A stretch of DNA of 64,000 bases, from positions 32,078,893 through 32,142,892 of the forward strand of contig OX621251.1 in NCBI GenBank assembly GCA_951640165.1, in the 5' to 3' direction. Source of the stretch: Pseudoips prasinana (Eukaryota > Arthropoda > Insecta > Lepidoptera > Nolidae). This document shows positions 20,996 to 31,631 of the stretch, piece after piece. The position numbers were made by a program, and so were the translations under genes. The notes under the pieces are model-generated. The model did not search any database. It was not told where the DNA came from and saw only the letters and a program-made list of their open reading frames with translations. Position 1 is the first letter of the stretch. Each line of letters begins with the position of its first letter.

Positions 20996-21265
20996 CGGGC
21001 CTGTTGGCGTGGTTGGTAGATACGCCTTTTTGGCCTTTCACGCCGGAGGTCGTGGGTTCGATTCCCACCCGGGACAAATATTTGTGTGCATGAACATGTC
21101 TGTTTGTCCTGAGTCTGGTTGTAAATTATCTATTTAAGTATGTATTTACAAAAGAAAAACAGTATATGTAGTATATCAGTTACCTGGTTTCCATAGTACA
21201 AGCTCTGCTTAGTTTGGGATCAGATGACCGTGTGTGAATAATGTCTCAGGATATTATTATTATTA
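20996..21265 (+). repeat. SINE-B, tRNA-derived
   Basis: The head has GTTGGCGTGGTTGGTAGATA and the B-box GGTTCGATTCC. The body has GTGTGCATGAACATGTCTGT and TGCTTAGTTTGGGATCAGAT, and it ends in GGATATTATTATTATT. The end of the body resembles that of SINE-A (AGTACAAGC..TGCTTAGTTTGGG), so the two families share a tail with different tRNA-like heads. Confidence 0.8.
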
Positions 21266-21561
21266 TACAAAAATGTCAGCTGATGCATTTAATATGGGGA
21301 TCCAATATTTAGAATAAAAATTGATGAAACACGTTTTCAATTAAATCTTTTAAAGAATATAAATGACAACCTTGAAGTTGATCAGACCAAAAAACACCCG
21401 GTGTTCCATACAAACTTGAACCACTTTTTACCCCCCTGAGGGTTGAAGTTTCAAAAATCCTTTCTTAGTGCACACCTACGTCAGTTAAAGAATATTTTTA
21501 CACCCAACTGTTTCAGCTGTGCGGTGTTCCATCAGTCAGTCAGTCTGATTTTACGAGTATA
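21266..21561. other. Spacer, no feature seen
   Basis: No repeat or frame is recognised. The words GGTGTTCCAT and CGGTGTTCCATC recur 130 bp apart. Confidence 0.3.
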
Positions 21562-21697
21562 CTAGCTGTGCCCTGCGGTTTTACCCGCGTTAAGCTTTAT
21601 ACATTTATACATTATCACAGCTCCTCTCCCGTAGGTGATAGCTTAATAATATGTAGCCTATATGTTGACTTTGTTACGATTTTATTATATGTATAGA
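21562..21697 (-). mobile_element. Hel-1, internally deleted
   Basis: It has CTAG at 21562 and the 5' terminus ending at 21697. Only about 136 bp remain because the middle (GACCCGACC through the CAGTTTTGA region) is gone. Both termini are intact. Confidence 0.8.
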
Positions 21698-22195
21698 TAA
21701 TATGTAGATTTATTACACCCAGACATAGAACAAATAACCGTACTCATCATATAAAGATTTATCTTGGGTGGCAATCGAACTAACGTCCTCTGGCTTAGCA
21801 GTCAGAAACGACCAACAAGCCAGTCAGTTACATCTGAAGAACTGGTCGTTCTGTTAATCCAACACAGAATTATCACAATCATACGACATTTATATTAAAA
21901 TAGTTGATGTAAAATCATTGCCAAGAATAACCGCTGCAAATATTTTCATGCATTTAGCATAATTAATGTACGACGTCAAACTACTAAATCAACGGTTAAG
22001 AAGACACAAAAATGCTTTGATCATTTTGAAGTTGACGTATGTTTTGAAATTCGGAAATTAAGGTGTTTCACTAAATTCAACGACTTTTTGGGTGATTATT
22101 ACATTATTAGGTATTATATTTATCCTAAATGACAGTGATTTTGAACAGTTTTTTTTTTTTGTTCATCATCCGATTATCAGAATATTTTCTTTTTA
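21698..22195. other. Spacer
   Basis: A weak tRNA-like segment lies near 21770 (GGTGGCAATCGAACTAACG), on the minus strand. No body sequence matches the named SINE families well. Confidence 0.3.
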
Positions 22196-22196
22196 T

Positions 22197-22368
22197 TGGC
22201 CTGTTCGTCTAGTGGTCAGTGAACCTGTCTTCTTAGCCAGAGGTCGTGGGTTTGATCCACCCTGGACATATCTTTATGTGATGAGGACGATTGTCTGGTG
22301 GCCATAGAACAGGCTCTGACTAGTTTGGGAGCAGATGGCAGTGTATTGGTTGTCCCTAGATATGTTTT
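22197..22368 (+). repeat. SINE-E, tRNA-derived head
   Basis: GGCCTGTTCGTCTAGTGGTC is a clear A-box-type start, and GGTTTGATCC a decayed B-box. The body keeps ACTAGTTTGGGAGCAGATGG and TTGTCCCTAGATAT, so it uses the same body-end type as SINE-A and SINE-B. A MITE occupies the tail. Confidence 0.65.
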
Positions 22369-22644
22369 ATTATTATTTCATCGTTCTGATTCCGAAATAT
22401 TTGGGGCCAGATCAGATACAAAACCGACAGTTGGCGACCTGCTACTGAGTTTTCAAACCAAAAAAAACCCAAAACACTTTTTGCTTGAAGGTGACTATCA
22501 TAGTCAACTTCTAGCATGTCTAGTGGAAGTATTTTCAACCGAAATCAATGAGGTACAAAAAGTGTTTTTGGTTAGAAAAACACACAAAGTTTTGTATCTG
22601 ATCTGCCGGATATTTCGAAATCCGAACGATGAAATAATAATAAT
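22369..22644. mobile_element. Foldback MITE with AT-rich ends
   Basis: The left arm ATTATTATTTCATCGTTCTG is matched in inverse at 22625-22644. Matching continues through GAAATAT and AGATCAGATACAAAAC on both arms. A second inner pair (AAACACTTTTTG) follows, so most of the element folds on itself. It has no protein frame. The superfamily is unknown. Confidence 0.7.
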
Positions 22645-22899
22645 GCCAAGGCGAAGGTGAGTAACATAATGCTACTCACCTTTGCTTCGGAATACATGTA
22701 AAGCTAGAGTGAACAGGCATCTTATGGGTAGCGCGGTCCACCTTCGACCACATTTTCACTTACCTTCAGGTGAGATCGTGGTCAAGCGCAAACCCATCCA
22801 GCACAAAAAAAAGATGTCCATTCTGTGCCTGACCTCTACCAGATCGTGTTAGATCGGATTTTGAGCGTGAGGGACTAGACAGTAACTGCGTATTTACAC
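22645..22899. other. Spacer with a SINE-like remnant
   Basis: TGACCTCTACCAGATCGTGT near 22830 resembles the SINE-D body. The rest is not recognised. Confidence 0.3.
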
Positions 22900-22901
22900 G
22901 T

Positions 22902-23425
22902 CCATTAGTGGACAGAGGTCTCCCCAAAAAATCGTCTCAAATGCTGATCTTACGCTACCTCCATCCAGCGGCTGCTAGCGATCCTCACTAGATCGTTGGT
23001 CCGTGTTGTAGAAGACATGCTTGTTGGCAACTCAACATTAATTAGTAGATTTAATAATAGTTTTTCTGTAATGACAACATTGTTCTTGCTATTGTGTCAT
23101 GGCTGCAATAAAGTGCACACGGTTGAAATCTATATTATTTGGGATTTTAATTTATACATCTCCAAAATACAACCTAACACTCGATACAAATTACTATATG
23201 GTCCTTCGAGCCGGATTTGAACCGGCGACCTATTGATCACCACCCTAGTTCTTCCGGTTTGTGGTTTAGGAACCTTTTGGATTGTCGCGTTGGATAGAAC
23301 TTTGCGAGCGTGGCAATTCTTCAGTCTATATCGATTACTTTGGTTTGCCCTAGGTATCGACATTTCTAATTCGATCTCGCAGGGAAATTCCGAGCATACC
23401 TCTTTCCGTTGCTCTTAGGTTAGCC
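22902..23425 (-). repeat. RTE LINE C-terminal fragment, interrupted
   Basis: Positions 22902-23022 and about 23240-23425 are complements of consecutive RTE C-terminal segments. The second includes CTAATTCGATCTCGCAGGGA and the CCGAGCATA..CTCTTTCCGTTGCTCTTAGG stretch. The 215 bp between them is foreign and ends in GCCGGATTTGAACCGGCGAC, a tRNA-head-like complement. A SINE therefore probably landed in an old RTE copy. Confidence 0.6.
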
Positions 23426-23461
23426 TTGAAGCCTCAATACATATATAGTAATAATAATAAT

Positions 23462-23805
23462 GTCCTCCGGACCGAATTTCAGCCATGGTGGCCACTCCCA
23501 ATGGAAACTAGCCAATTGCGCAGGACAAATTATAGTGCATAAGTGTGTGCGCAAACACAGCGGCGCTTTCTATTCCATCACTCTCATGATCCGATGGGAC
23601 GACTAGCGACACGACCGGAAAGAGGTCAGGTACGGGACCGACGACTTTACGTACTCTGCGAGGCACGGGGATGTAATACCGCCAACTCCCTTCGGGCTGA
23701 TACTGAGAAATTTCTTTTTACGGAATATTCCCAAAATCAGTTTTTGGCTCGACCCGGGATTTGAACCCAGGAACTCATTATCTGTGGTTGCACAATACAC
23801 GTACA
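23462..23805 (-). repeat. SINE-D, near full-length
   Basis: The head complement reads GACCCGGGATTTGAACCCAG, ending near 23800. The body has CTCATGATCCGATGGGACGA and GACCGGAAAGAGGTCAGGTA. This is the copy that shows 3226-3301 and 3755-3930 were once contiguous. Confidence 0.6.
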
Positions 23806-24160
23806 TATATTATAATATAATACTGAAACATAACACTTCCTTTTTTGGGTATTTGTACGAAATACATTGTCTTAATTATAATGCTCGGATATATTTGAAT
23901 CGTCACGCCTGCTTAGTTCAAAGATACGCTCATAAATACAATTCTCATAATTAAATTATTAAATATATTGTACACCTAAGTTTTTTCTACACGGTTAGAT
24001 GTTTCATCATACTTTTAAGCGACCGTGAACCGATTATTATTTTCTCAGAAACTATAACAATTAATTACAATAATTCGCTGAAATATTTATCATGCACAAA
24101 ATGTGTAGGGTGCAAACAACTTTTATTACTGACTTAAATTGAGGCGCTCACAGCCAGTTT
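23806..24160. other. AT-rich spacer, no feature seen
   Basis: No repeat or frame is recognised. Confidence 0.35.
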
Positions 24161-24163
24161 CGG

Positions 24164-24415
24164 TCACCGTAGCGTAGTTGGTGGTCCTCCTGCCTACGAA
24201 GCTGGTGTTCCTGGGTTCGAATCCCGGTAAGTGCAAATATTTGTGTGATGAGCACGAATATTTGTTTCTGAGTCATGGATGTTTTATAAGTAAATAAGTA
24301 TTTATCTATCTATATAAGTATGTATATCGTCGCCTGGTACCCATAGTACAAGCTTTGCTTAGTTTGGGGCTAGGATGATCTGTGTGACATTGTCCCCAGA
24401 TAATATTATTATTAT
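24164..24415 (+). repeat. SINE-A, full-length
   Basis: It has the head GGTCACCGTAGCGTAGTTGG, the B-box GGTTCGAATCC, the complete body and the tail (ATT)n. It directly precedes a SINE-F copy. Confidence 0.88.
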
Positions 24416-24419
24416 ATTA

Positions 24420-24645
24420 ATCTCTCACCAGCCCGTAAGTGATTGGCGAGGTTAAGCACCTAGGCACGCGGTTTGTCTATAGATAGGTGCTAATAAGGGC
24501 ACGTTAGGTGTTAAGTGCCGTCGTCGGTTCTGGTTCTAGTCGTTAGACAACAGTGGATAAGCCATGTCAGAGGCCTATTGGGTGGATTAAGCAACTCTGA
24601 CACTAGAATAACCACTGCCCATACGATAAACTTATCTGACATAAA
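24420..24645 (+). repeat. SINE-F, contiguous 5S-like head plus body
   Basis: The head has GTGATTGGCGAGGTTAAGCA and ATAGATAGGTGCTAATAAGG. The body has GCCATGTCAGAGGCCTATTG, CAACTCTGACACTAGAATAA and CCACTGCCCATACGATAA. This copy shows the normal order of the family. Confidence 0.6.
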
Positions 24646-25674
24646 CCAGGCGGGGAATATATATTTCAGATATTCCCCACTTTTAGCAACGTCTTAAATG
24701 TTTGAATCTTTCTATAATAAGTTTTTAAGGCATTATGGATAATATTGTATATTATTATCAACTATTATTATTAAATAATCACAACAGCGGTTAAAATGGT
24801 AGTCCTCTTAATTTAAGCTACAGTAAAACATTTTACAACCCACAATTTACTGATTTTTATTTTTAAGTATTAATAAAAATTTAGTTCTTTTTAATTTAGC
24901 AACCGTGTATATGTCCAATCGAAAGGAGCTATCTACGCGGAAAATATGACCATATGTGTGAACTTTATATATTTCCTCACTTTGAGAGACATGAAAACAT
25001 GACTTGAGAGAGGTAAGGGACGACTGCCTTATTGATTTTTGGCACCAAGCAGCTTCTGAAAATTATTATGGACATAAAGAATAGGGCATTACCCGCTACT
25101 ATAAGACCTATGAGGCAAAATAGACACAGAGTGCGAGTTACAAAATTAAGTTTTTCACGCGATAATGATTGCACCCTGTATAATAAGATGGGTATATAAT
25201 CAAATACTGGTTAAATCGTCAATCCTCCGCGTTTTATCAAACAAGGCATGCAGAGGTGTTTCACCGAAAAAAACAGAGATGTAGAAAAATATATAGAGGT
25301 AGTATTGAAAGTAAAAAATATTATTTTATATTATGGAACAGGTTATTTTATCGCGAATCGCCAGTTCTACACTTGGAATTTTGGTTTTACTAGCTTTTGT
25401 TTATTAATTAGTTATGAGGTGAATGCGCTTCCGCTTACTCTTTTACCGTTTACAATTACAAGATATTGTAGAACAGTTATGGTAGAGTTTTTGATCATTT
25501 TTCGGCATTTGATGTAGACGATAATATGATTCTTCTGTGCTAGTGTTGGTTGATTTTGATATTGTTTTTGTATACTAGTCAGTATGAACCATGGTGGTTT
25601 AGACTCACAATTTTGTTCTAAGTTCCGCATTAAGATATGGTAAATTTCAACATTCCAATATTTTTTATTTTCAG
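24646..25674. other. AT-rich sequence upstream of a candidate exon
   Basis: No repeats are recognised. It ends in a pyrimidine-rich tract and TTTTCAG at 25669-25674, a good splice acceptor. Confidence 0.35.
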
Positions 25675-25767
25675 TTCAAGACGACTGCTGGTGCTGGACT
25701 GAATGCTGCTGTTCAAAATAGCAGCTTAAGCTGCTGTTTTGAGGAAGTGGACAAAACGCACATCTAG
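25675..25767 (+). CDS. Candidate terminal exon of an unidentified host gene
   Basis: After the acceptor TATTTTTTATTTTCAG, one phase is open for 30 codons (FKTTAGAGLNAAVQNSS, then LSCCFEEVDKTHI) and stops with TAG at 25765-25767. AATAAA follows 12 bp later, at 25780-25785. The other two phases stop within 9 and 15 codons. GC content is higher than in the flanks. No repeat family covers it and I recognise no protein family. The evidence is only the arrangement acceptor, open phase, stop and poly(A) signal, so it may be chance. Confidence 0.3.
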   Translation, partial: FKTTAGAGLNAAVQNSSLSCCFEEVDKTHI

Positions 25768-25779
25768 ACTCATACCAGA

Positions 25780-25785
25780 AATAAA
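25780..25785 (+). promoter_or_regulatory. Possible polyadenylation signal AATAAA
   Basis: AATAAA lies 12 bp after the stop of the candidate exon. The hexamer is common in AT-rich DNA, so it counts only in this context. Confidence 0.25.
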
Positions 25786-25869
25786 TCCAAAAGTCAGCCT
25801 TATCGACTAAAGATCCACTGCCGGGAAAGGTTTTACTACTAAAAAAAACTACTTGCTAGATCTCGTTCA

Positions 25870-26275
25870 AACCAATTTTCGTTGTATGTTTGCATTTAAT
25901 GTACATCATATATTTTTTTAGTCTTATCATTATCTTACTTTGGAAGTATCTCTAGCGCAAACTATTCAGTTTCGAAAAAGTGATAACCTCAATATAATTT
26001 TTGAAGACCTATCCATAGACACCTCACATGTATGGGTAAGATGAAAAAAGTTTTTTGAGTTTCAGTTCTATGTATGGCGACCCCCCAAAATTCTTGTTCT
26101 TTTTCTATTTTTGTGTAAAAATCTTCTTACCTACATCTACTTACCAAATTTCAACAGTACAGCTCTTATAGTTTCGGAAAAAAGTGGCTGTGACATACAG
26201 ACGGACAGACAGACAAACATGATGAATCTATAAGGGTTCCGTTTTTTGCCATTTGGCTACGGAACCCTAAAAAGG
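25870..26275 (+). repeat. Dispersed lepidopteran-type repeat ending in GGTTCCGT hairpin
   Basis: It has GTGACATACAGACGGACAGA, then AGGGTTCCGT (26233-26242) paired with ACGGAACCCT (26259-26268). This ending is widely seen in lepidopteran sequences, from memory and not checked. A related ending lies at 41730-41780. There is no coding sequence, and the start is approximate. Confidence 0.5.
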
Positions 26276-26632
26276 ACATTATGGAAAAGGACTTCTATGA
26301 TTATAGTTAAAGTGCTATCGTTTCCATTAAAACAAAATTCAAACATCAACACCTTCCATTATCCGTGGTCTCTATATCCGTGACAAACCTTTTAATTTCA
26401 CGCACAGTTGAATGAGGTAAACGCGAAAAATTGTTACCTCGTACCGAATTTGTTTTTGATGTTCTAAGAAATGATCGAAAATAAGTATCTTTAGCATATT
26501 TTTTTCTCTATATCATTGTTGTGGGCATTATTTTACTACTTTGACTGATGATTTAATGCTTTTTGTAATGTTTGAGACGGGTGTAACTGACAGTTAAACG
26601 CAAATGTGCATTACGAGGCACATAGCACATTG
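26276..26632. other. Spacer, no feature seen
   Basis: No repeat or frame is recognised. Confidence 0.35.
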
Positions 26633-26808
26633 AAATCACCGCTCCGTAATCGTACCGAGGTGAAGCGTGCTTCTGAAGACACGTTATCCTGTCGGTCCCG
26701 ATTGTAGTTAATAGACAACAGTAGTTAAGGTAGTAGGTAGGTAACAGGGCGGCTTGAACAACTCTGACACTAGGCTAACCACTGCCCATACGATAAGTAA
26801 GTAAGGGT
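26633..26808 (+). repeat. SINE-F body
   Basis: It has CACGTTATCCTGTCGGTCCC, TAATAGACAACAGTAGTTAA and CAACTCTGACACTAGGCTAA, ending GATAAGTAAGTAAG. The 5S-like head is missing. Confidence 0.55.
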
Positions 26809-26931
26809 AATACATGCCCATACTATAAAAAAGAAAGACATATGTATATTATATTTATAATATTACCGTGTCCGGTAACCTTTCAAAAGAATCTTAGTGC
26901 CACCGATTTATAATGCATTTATCCTACTAAT

Positions 26932-27143
26932 GTTATTAACGCGAAAGTTTGCAAGTATGGATGGATATTTGTTACTCTTTCACGTAAAAACTACTGAATG
27001 GATTTTAATGAAACTTTACAATAATATAGCTTATACATCAGAATAACACATAGGCTACAATTCATAAAGTTATTGTGTGAATTGTCCAAAATATGACAAT
27101 AAGTGTCAAGTAAGTAGGAAAAATCTACCATCTGCGAACTATT
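26932..27143 (+). mobile_element. Hel-2 non-autonomous Helitron, 3' truncated
   Basis: It starts TCCTACTAATGTTATTAACG after an A. It has the family middle (TTACTCTTTCACGTAAAAAC, AACACATAGGCTACAATT) and then the longer-variant segment shared with 28190-28260. It stops before any hairpin and CTAG end, where an RTE tail piece follows. Confidence 0.65.
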
Positions 27144-27182
27144 CCAGTAGTAGGCGTCTTTCGGCTGATGTGATAATGAAAA
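27144..27182 (+). repeat. RTE LINE tail scrap
   Basis: CAGTAGTAGGCGTCTTTCGG followed by CTGATGTGATAATG matches the RTE 3' terminus. Only about 40 bp are present. Confidence 0.5.
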
Positions 27183-27399
27183 TATAAAGCGTTAGGTTAG
27201 GATAGTTCATTAATGAAAACACACAAACTCTTCTCTCTCTTCTCTTCTAAATTAGGGTATAGTATTAGTCTTAACACAAAAGAATATGGTAGAGTAGGGT
27301 AGGATATCCCTTACACTCAGTAGAACTTAATGGTTTGTGTTGATTGCTTGGGTGCTCATTGCACTCAGGTCATGCATGGTTGATACTATGGTAAGTTAA
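27183..27399. other. Spacer, no feature seen
   Basis: Nothing is recognised besides short TCTCT and AGGGTAGGAT runs. Confidence 0.3.
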
Positions 27400-27700
27400 A
27401 CTGCCAGCCTCGGTGGTCTAGCGGTAGCATGTTCAATCACAGATGATGAGGTCCTGGGTTCAAAGCCAAGAATGGATTTTTATATTTGTCTGCTTAGAAA
27501 ATAAAATCAGATCTCGGAGTTTGGGATTAGCTCCCGTGCTTCGGAGAGTATATACCTCTTTCCGGTCGTATCGCTAGTCGTTCCATCTGATCATGATAGT
27601 GATGGAAAAGAAAGTGCTACTGTTTCTGTGCACATATTTGTGCATTATAATTCGTCCCGTGCAGGTGGCTTATCTCCATTTAAACTGTCTGAAATACGAC
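27400..27700 (+). repeat. SINE-D, tRNA-derived, full order
   Basis: The head has CTCGGTGGTCTAGCGGTAGC and GGTCCTGGGTTCAAAGCC (A and B boxes). The body has CTCTTTCCGGTCGTATCGCT and CATCTGATCATGATAGTGAT, with the end TGCATTATAATTCGTCCCG. This is the best preserved head of the family here. Confidence 0.65.
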
Positions 27701-28037
27701 CAGGGCATTATAAAATAAATTGAAAAAAAAAAATATTTTGTTAAATTTTGTTTCCTTTTGAGTGCAGAAATTACTTAGTTAATATTTTTCTTGTTCTTTT
27801 TAAGTACTTATTTCAGTGTGAGTGCAAAAATAATAATAAAATAATGGTTTTGGTTCTCTCTTTAAGGCGCATACATCGTGGTGTTTTGTTAAAAACATTG
27901 TTTAAGAAATTATTCAAAAAAAAAATCTTTGAGTGAGCTGGAGTCTGGACTAGGCTCGAAACTTGTATAACAAATCTCCAGTATTGAAACTTTAAATTAA
28001 ATAAAATATCACAAGTCTGTAATGTACCCACATTTAT
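27701..28037. other. Spacer, no gene seen
   Basis: Two overlapping opposite frames of 60-70 codons at 27748-28031 look like chance. No repeat motif is found. Confidence 0.3.
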
Positions 28038-28155
28038 TTAGCTATGCCCCGCGGTTTCACCTGCGTTAAAGTAGTTTTGGCGTAAAAGAGTAACAAACAT
28101 ACACCCATACATCTATCTACACTCACCAACTTTCGCATTTATAATATTAGTAAGA
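28038..28155 (-). mobile_element. Hel-2, internally deleted
   Basis: The 3' terminus has TTAG instead of CTAG, then CTATGCCCCGCGGTTTCACC. The 5' terminus ends at the complement of TCTTACTAATATTATAAATG. The two are joined after only about 45 bp of 3' sequence. Confidence 0.65.
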
Positions 28156-28164
28156 TGTGTACCT

Positions 28165-28432
28165 CTAGCGGTTTTGGCAGTACACGACGATATAGCTCGC
28201 AGATGGTAGATTTTTCTTACTTACTTGACACTTGACTTGATACGTCATATTTTGGAGAATTCACACAATATCTTTATAAATTGTAGCCGTTGTATGTGTT
28301 ATTCTGACGTATAAGCTATATTGTTGTTAAGTTTCATCAAAATCTATTCAGTAGTTTTTACGTGAAAGAGTAACACACATCCATCCATCCATCCACACTT
28401 ACAAACTTTCGTGTTTATAATAATTAATAGGA
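28165..28432 (-). mobile_element. Hel-2 longer variant
   Basis: The 5' terminus complement ends at 28432 (AATTAATAGGA). The middle holds the ACTTGACACTTGACTT segment shared only with 26932-27143. A CTAG at 28165-28168 may be the 3' end, but the usual CCGCGG hairpin is not beside it, so that border is uncertain. Confidence 0.5.
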
Positions 28433-28810
28433 TTTGGTACGAAGAGTCTTAACGCGGCCGGTAGGAGATGACTGGTAAATTGTCATGTAATGGTATAGAA
28501 CCCATTCTTAACGTTTGGTTCGATTTTTAAGGCCTTACGTTATTCTGATAAAACGTTTTATACACGGAAAATTTCTAACAAAATATTTGCATAACACAAA
28601 TAGGGTGCTAAAGTGTAAAAAGTGGATGTATCACACTCGAGTTCTTTGTTGTTCTATAATGAGTAACGTGTCATTACCCGATGCACCTGCTAATGACCCA
28701 TCGATCATCGTATATGCAAACCTGTCGGTACCGACAGCAAACTGGGGCATGTTTTCCGAAATTAGTTTTCTAGTTAGTTTTCACTTTTTTGTAGCAGACG
28801 TCAATCGATA
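28433..28810. other. Spacer, no gene seen
   Basis: The 102-codon frame at 28515-28823 shows no known motif and runs into the Hel-1 terminus, so I treat it as chance. Confidence 0.3.
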
Positions 28811-29130
28811 TCTATACATATAATAAAATCGTAGGAAAGTCAAAACTGTACATTGAATATTTTTTTTAAAGTATACTTAGGGCGTGATCTACAATCGATA
28901 AAGAAGCCATAAACATAGTTTTAAGAATTTTTGTCTGTTTATCTGTTTGTCTGTATGTATGTCCGGGCTAAACTCAAAAAGTACTGCATGGATCTACTTC
29001 AAATTTTGTATGAATATTACTTAGAGGTCGGGTCAACATATAGGCTACATATTATCACGCCATCACCTACGGGAGATGAGCTGTGATAATTTATAAAATT
29101 TTACGCGGGTAAATCGCGGGGCATCGCTAG
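28811..29130 (+). mobile_element. Hel-1 non-autonomous Helitron, sense copy
   Basis: It starts TCTATACATATAATAAAATC after an A and ends GCATCGCTAG before a T. It is about 320 bp, full-length for this family. The 3' hairpin is weakened (GCGGGTAAATCGCG). Confidence 0.85.
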
Positions 29131-29149
29131 TATTTAATAATCCTATTGT

Positions 29150-29335
29150 TGGCTAAGTCGCCTCGCCGCTCCGTGTCGCGAGTTCGAGTACCGCGCCGGA
29201 TAACTATTTGTGTGACCCATAAATATTTGTTCTGAGACTCGATGTAATTTGTGTTCGTCCATTATATGTTTGTAAAGTACCCCGCGACACAGGGATAAGA
29301 CTACCTAGTGCGGACGTTGTCTTAAAAAAAAGTTT
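29150..29335 (+). repeat. SINE-C, tRNA-derived
   Basis: The head has GGCTAAGTCGCCTCGCCGCT and GCGAGTTCGAGTACCGCG. The body has AAAGTACCCCGCGACACAGG and ends in an A run near 29330. Reverse copies lie at 40250 and 53925. Confidence 0.65.
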
Positions 29336-29520
29336 CCGTAATTAAGTTTAAGTTTTTATATCAATATTAGCAATGCAAAGCGTATATCTAATCGCAAAAA
29401 TGGAAAATCATTAATTGATCGTCCGGTGGGTATCGAACCAGCACCTGCCAATATGGGTTAAGCGCTGTACGGTACGAATACGTAACAATGAGCGTTTTAT
29501 ATATAAAAACAATTTTTTAT

Positions 29521-29985
29521 CATCATCATCATCATCATATCAGCCGAAAGACTTCCACTGCTGGACAAAGGCTTCCCCCAAAGATCTCCACGATTGCCGG
29601 TCTTGCGCTATCCGCATCCAGCGATTTCCAGCGACCCGCACAAGATCATCGGTCCATCTTATAGGGGGCCTACCCACGCTGCGTCTTCCGGTTCGTGGTC
29701 GCCACTCGAGAACCTTTCTGCCCCAGCGGCCGTCGGTTCTACGAGCTATGTGCCCTGCCCACTGCCACTTCAGCTTGGCAATTCTTACGGCTATGTCGGT
29801 TAGTTTGGTTCGCCTGCGGATCTCCACATTTCTGATTCGATCTCGCAGGGAAACTCCAAGCATAGCCCTTTCCATTGCTCTTTGGGTGACCTTGAGCCGC
29901 CTGATAAGGCCCATAGTAAGCGACCACGTCTCTGTTCCATAAGTCATCAGTGGCAACACACTGGTCGAAGACTTTCGACTTGAAT
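29521..29985 (-). pseudogene. RTE-clade LINE ORF2 C-terminus, open frame
   Basis: On the minus strand a 139-codon frame (29540-29959) is intact to its natural stop: [77 protein letters not shown], then AFVQQWKSFG. It is followed by the GGCTGATATGATGATG tail at 29521-29540. The family's endonuclease and polymerase core are missing through 5' truncation. The uninterrupted frame suggests a younger copy than 11098-12303. Confidence 0.85.
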
Positions 29986-30221
29986 TTTTTATAGATACAA
30001 GTTAAATCGTTTTATCTATATGGAAACTGAAAATAAATTCAATAATGTCCATTCAATCCATGTGTGGAATTAAAAAAAAAGAAATAAAATTATAGCATTT
30101 CCTAAAAACGAATTAAAATAAAACTTATTTGGCTGACCACACTGCACTAATTACTGCACCCCGTTGCGTTTTGGTATAAGGAATAAGATTCGTTCAAAAG
30201 AGTAATTGAAATAATAATTTC
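29986..30221. other. Spacer, no feature seen
   Basis: It is AT-rich with no repeat recognised. Confidence 0.35.
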
Positions 30222-31080
30222 GGCATCACTCCTGGTGCGCTTCCCGCCGTTTGATCTCCTGGCTGCAGTCGACGCGACGGTTTACACCGAGATCCGCGTC
30301 CGCCGGGAGATCGGTGAGGCGCCAGAGCAGACGCTGATTGCCTATAGGCGGGATGTACACCGGCGCGTACTAACACAGTGGCGCGCACGGCTGGAGTTGC
30401 GCCTGAACGCGCGCCAACGTGCCGTCGGTGCTATCCTGCCTCACCTCGAGGCCTGGGTGGGAAGGAAGCGGGGTTACGTCACCTACAGACTGACTCAGAT
30501 ACTCACCGGACACGGGTGTTTAGGTGAGTATCTGTGCCGGATCGGCCGAGAAGCGACGACACATTGTCACCATTGCGGGAGCGACCTGGACTCGGCCCAC
30601 CATACGCTGGAGGAGTGCCCGGCCTGGGAGGCCGAGAGACGAGTCCTGGTCGCCGAACGGGATCAGGAACGAGCCGATCCCGCTAGTAGGCGGGGGAGGC
30701 GTCGGGGAGGTGACGGCAGCCGTTAGCCCAACTCCCCTCGGGGCCGCGGCGGCAGTGTGAGAAGTGTTCTCTACTGCCGCCACGTACAAGCAGCTCCGGG
30801 ATGACAGCGATCTGTTTGTGGCGCAGTCACTGTGCCGTACTGGCAGGAGTCGGCAATAGGGGAGGGCAATCCAAAGGAGCCCTCCAACGGCATGTGTGCG
30901 CAAAAGGGGGGTACTGGAGCAGCAAACCCGCGTTCCCGGGACTCCCCCATCAGGCTCCAAGAGAAGTCCACGGCAGGTAGGTTTAGTCGGTGCAAGTCCG
31001 ACATACCCACCCGCACACACATTTGCGGGTGGCATGCGAAGGCATTCCCGCTGCCATATCAAAAAATAAAAAAAGGTGTT
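30222..31080 (+). mobile_element. SART/TRAS/R1-like LINE, 3' part with 3' UTR
   Basis: This GC-rich block differs sharply from its AT-rich flanks. It holds the C-terminal coding part (30222-30726), about 350 bp of GC-rich 3' UTR and an A-rich end (CATATCAAAAAATAAAAAAA). The 3' UTR matches 50980-51257 (ATCTGTTTGTGGCGCAGTC, AAGTCCACGG, TACCCAC), so at least two copies of one family are present. Confidence 0.75.
30235..30726 (+). pseudogene. R1/SART-group LINE ORF2 C-terminal domain
   Basis: The 163-codon frame is arginine-rich and encodes VGRKRGYVTYRLTQILTGHG, CLGEYLCRIGRE and a Cys-His knuckle CHHCGSDLDSAHHTLEEC, near residues 112-129. This is the C-terminal zinc-knuckle region of R1/TRAS/SART ORF2 proteins. 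The polymerase is absent. The frame is open upstream of 30235 without a clear ATG. It stops earlier than the relative at 50419-50526, which has a further FCEAVMLQKEAAE segment, so a frameshift after the knuckle is likely. Confidence 0.8.
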
Positions 31081-31367
31081 TGGCATAACTCAATAGCTGT
31101 TGTCTGAATATTTCAGCCGAAAGCCCCAACTTAACATGACTCTGGGATAATCAGTCTGTGCATATAATTTTTTTCTCTTTACTACAAAAATTTTTCGTCT
31201 CGCAACTGGTTTTGTATCTGACTCAGTTTTAATTTAATTTAGTTTATTATTATTATATTCTTGTGCCACATGCAAGATTGGAGATTGCCTGGAGATCTGT
31301 CACACAGGTTTAAAGCCTAGCAGATCTGTACATACTCCGGCTCTTTCTAAAATTTCATTTCAGCACT

Positions 31368-31592
31368 TATAATTGTGACAACTGAGGACGCAGTAACATC
31401 TCTTAGTACTCTTGTTGTAGAACAGCTTGATGTTGGCAAGAAATGTCTATCAGTTTTCATAGATCTAAAAAAAGCCTTTGACACCGTCTCTCTCCCCATC
31501 CTTGCGAAAAAACACTGCTGTTATACGTGAAATAACATACATTGATTACGCAAACACACATAATACACACAGAAAAAACACGCACACACCCA

Positions 31593-31631
<39 letters not shown>

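Noticed and set aside
30520..31086. 188-codon ORF on the minus strand
   Set aside because: It is the antisense of the R1/SART C-terminus and 3' UTR; the sense strand has the zinc-knuckle motif.
31588..31630. CRISPR-like or other array
   Set aside because: It is a plain CA dinucleotide tract in a LINE 3' UTR; no repeat-spacer pattern exists anywhere in the window.
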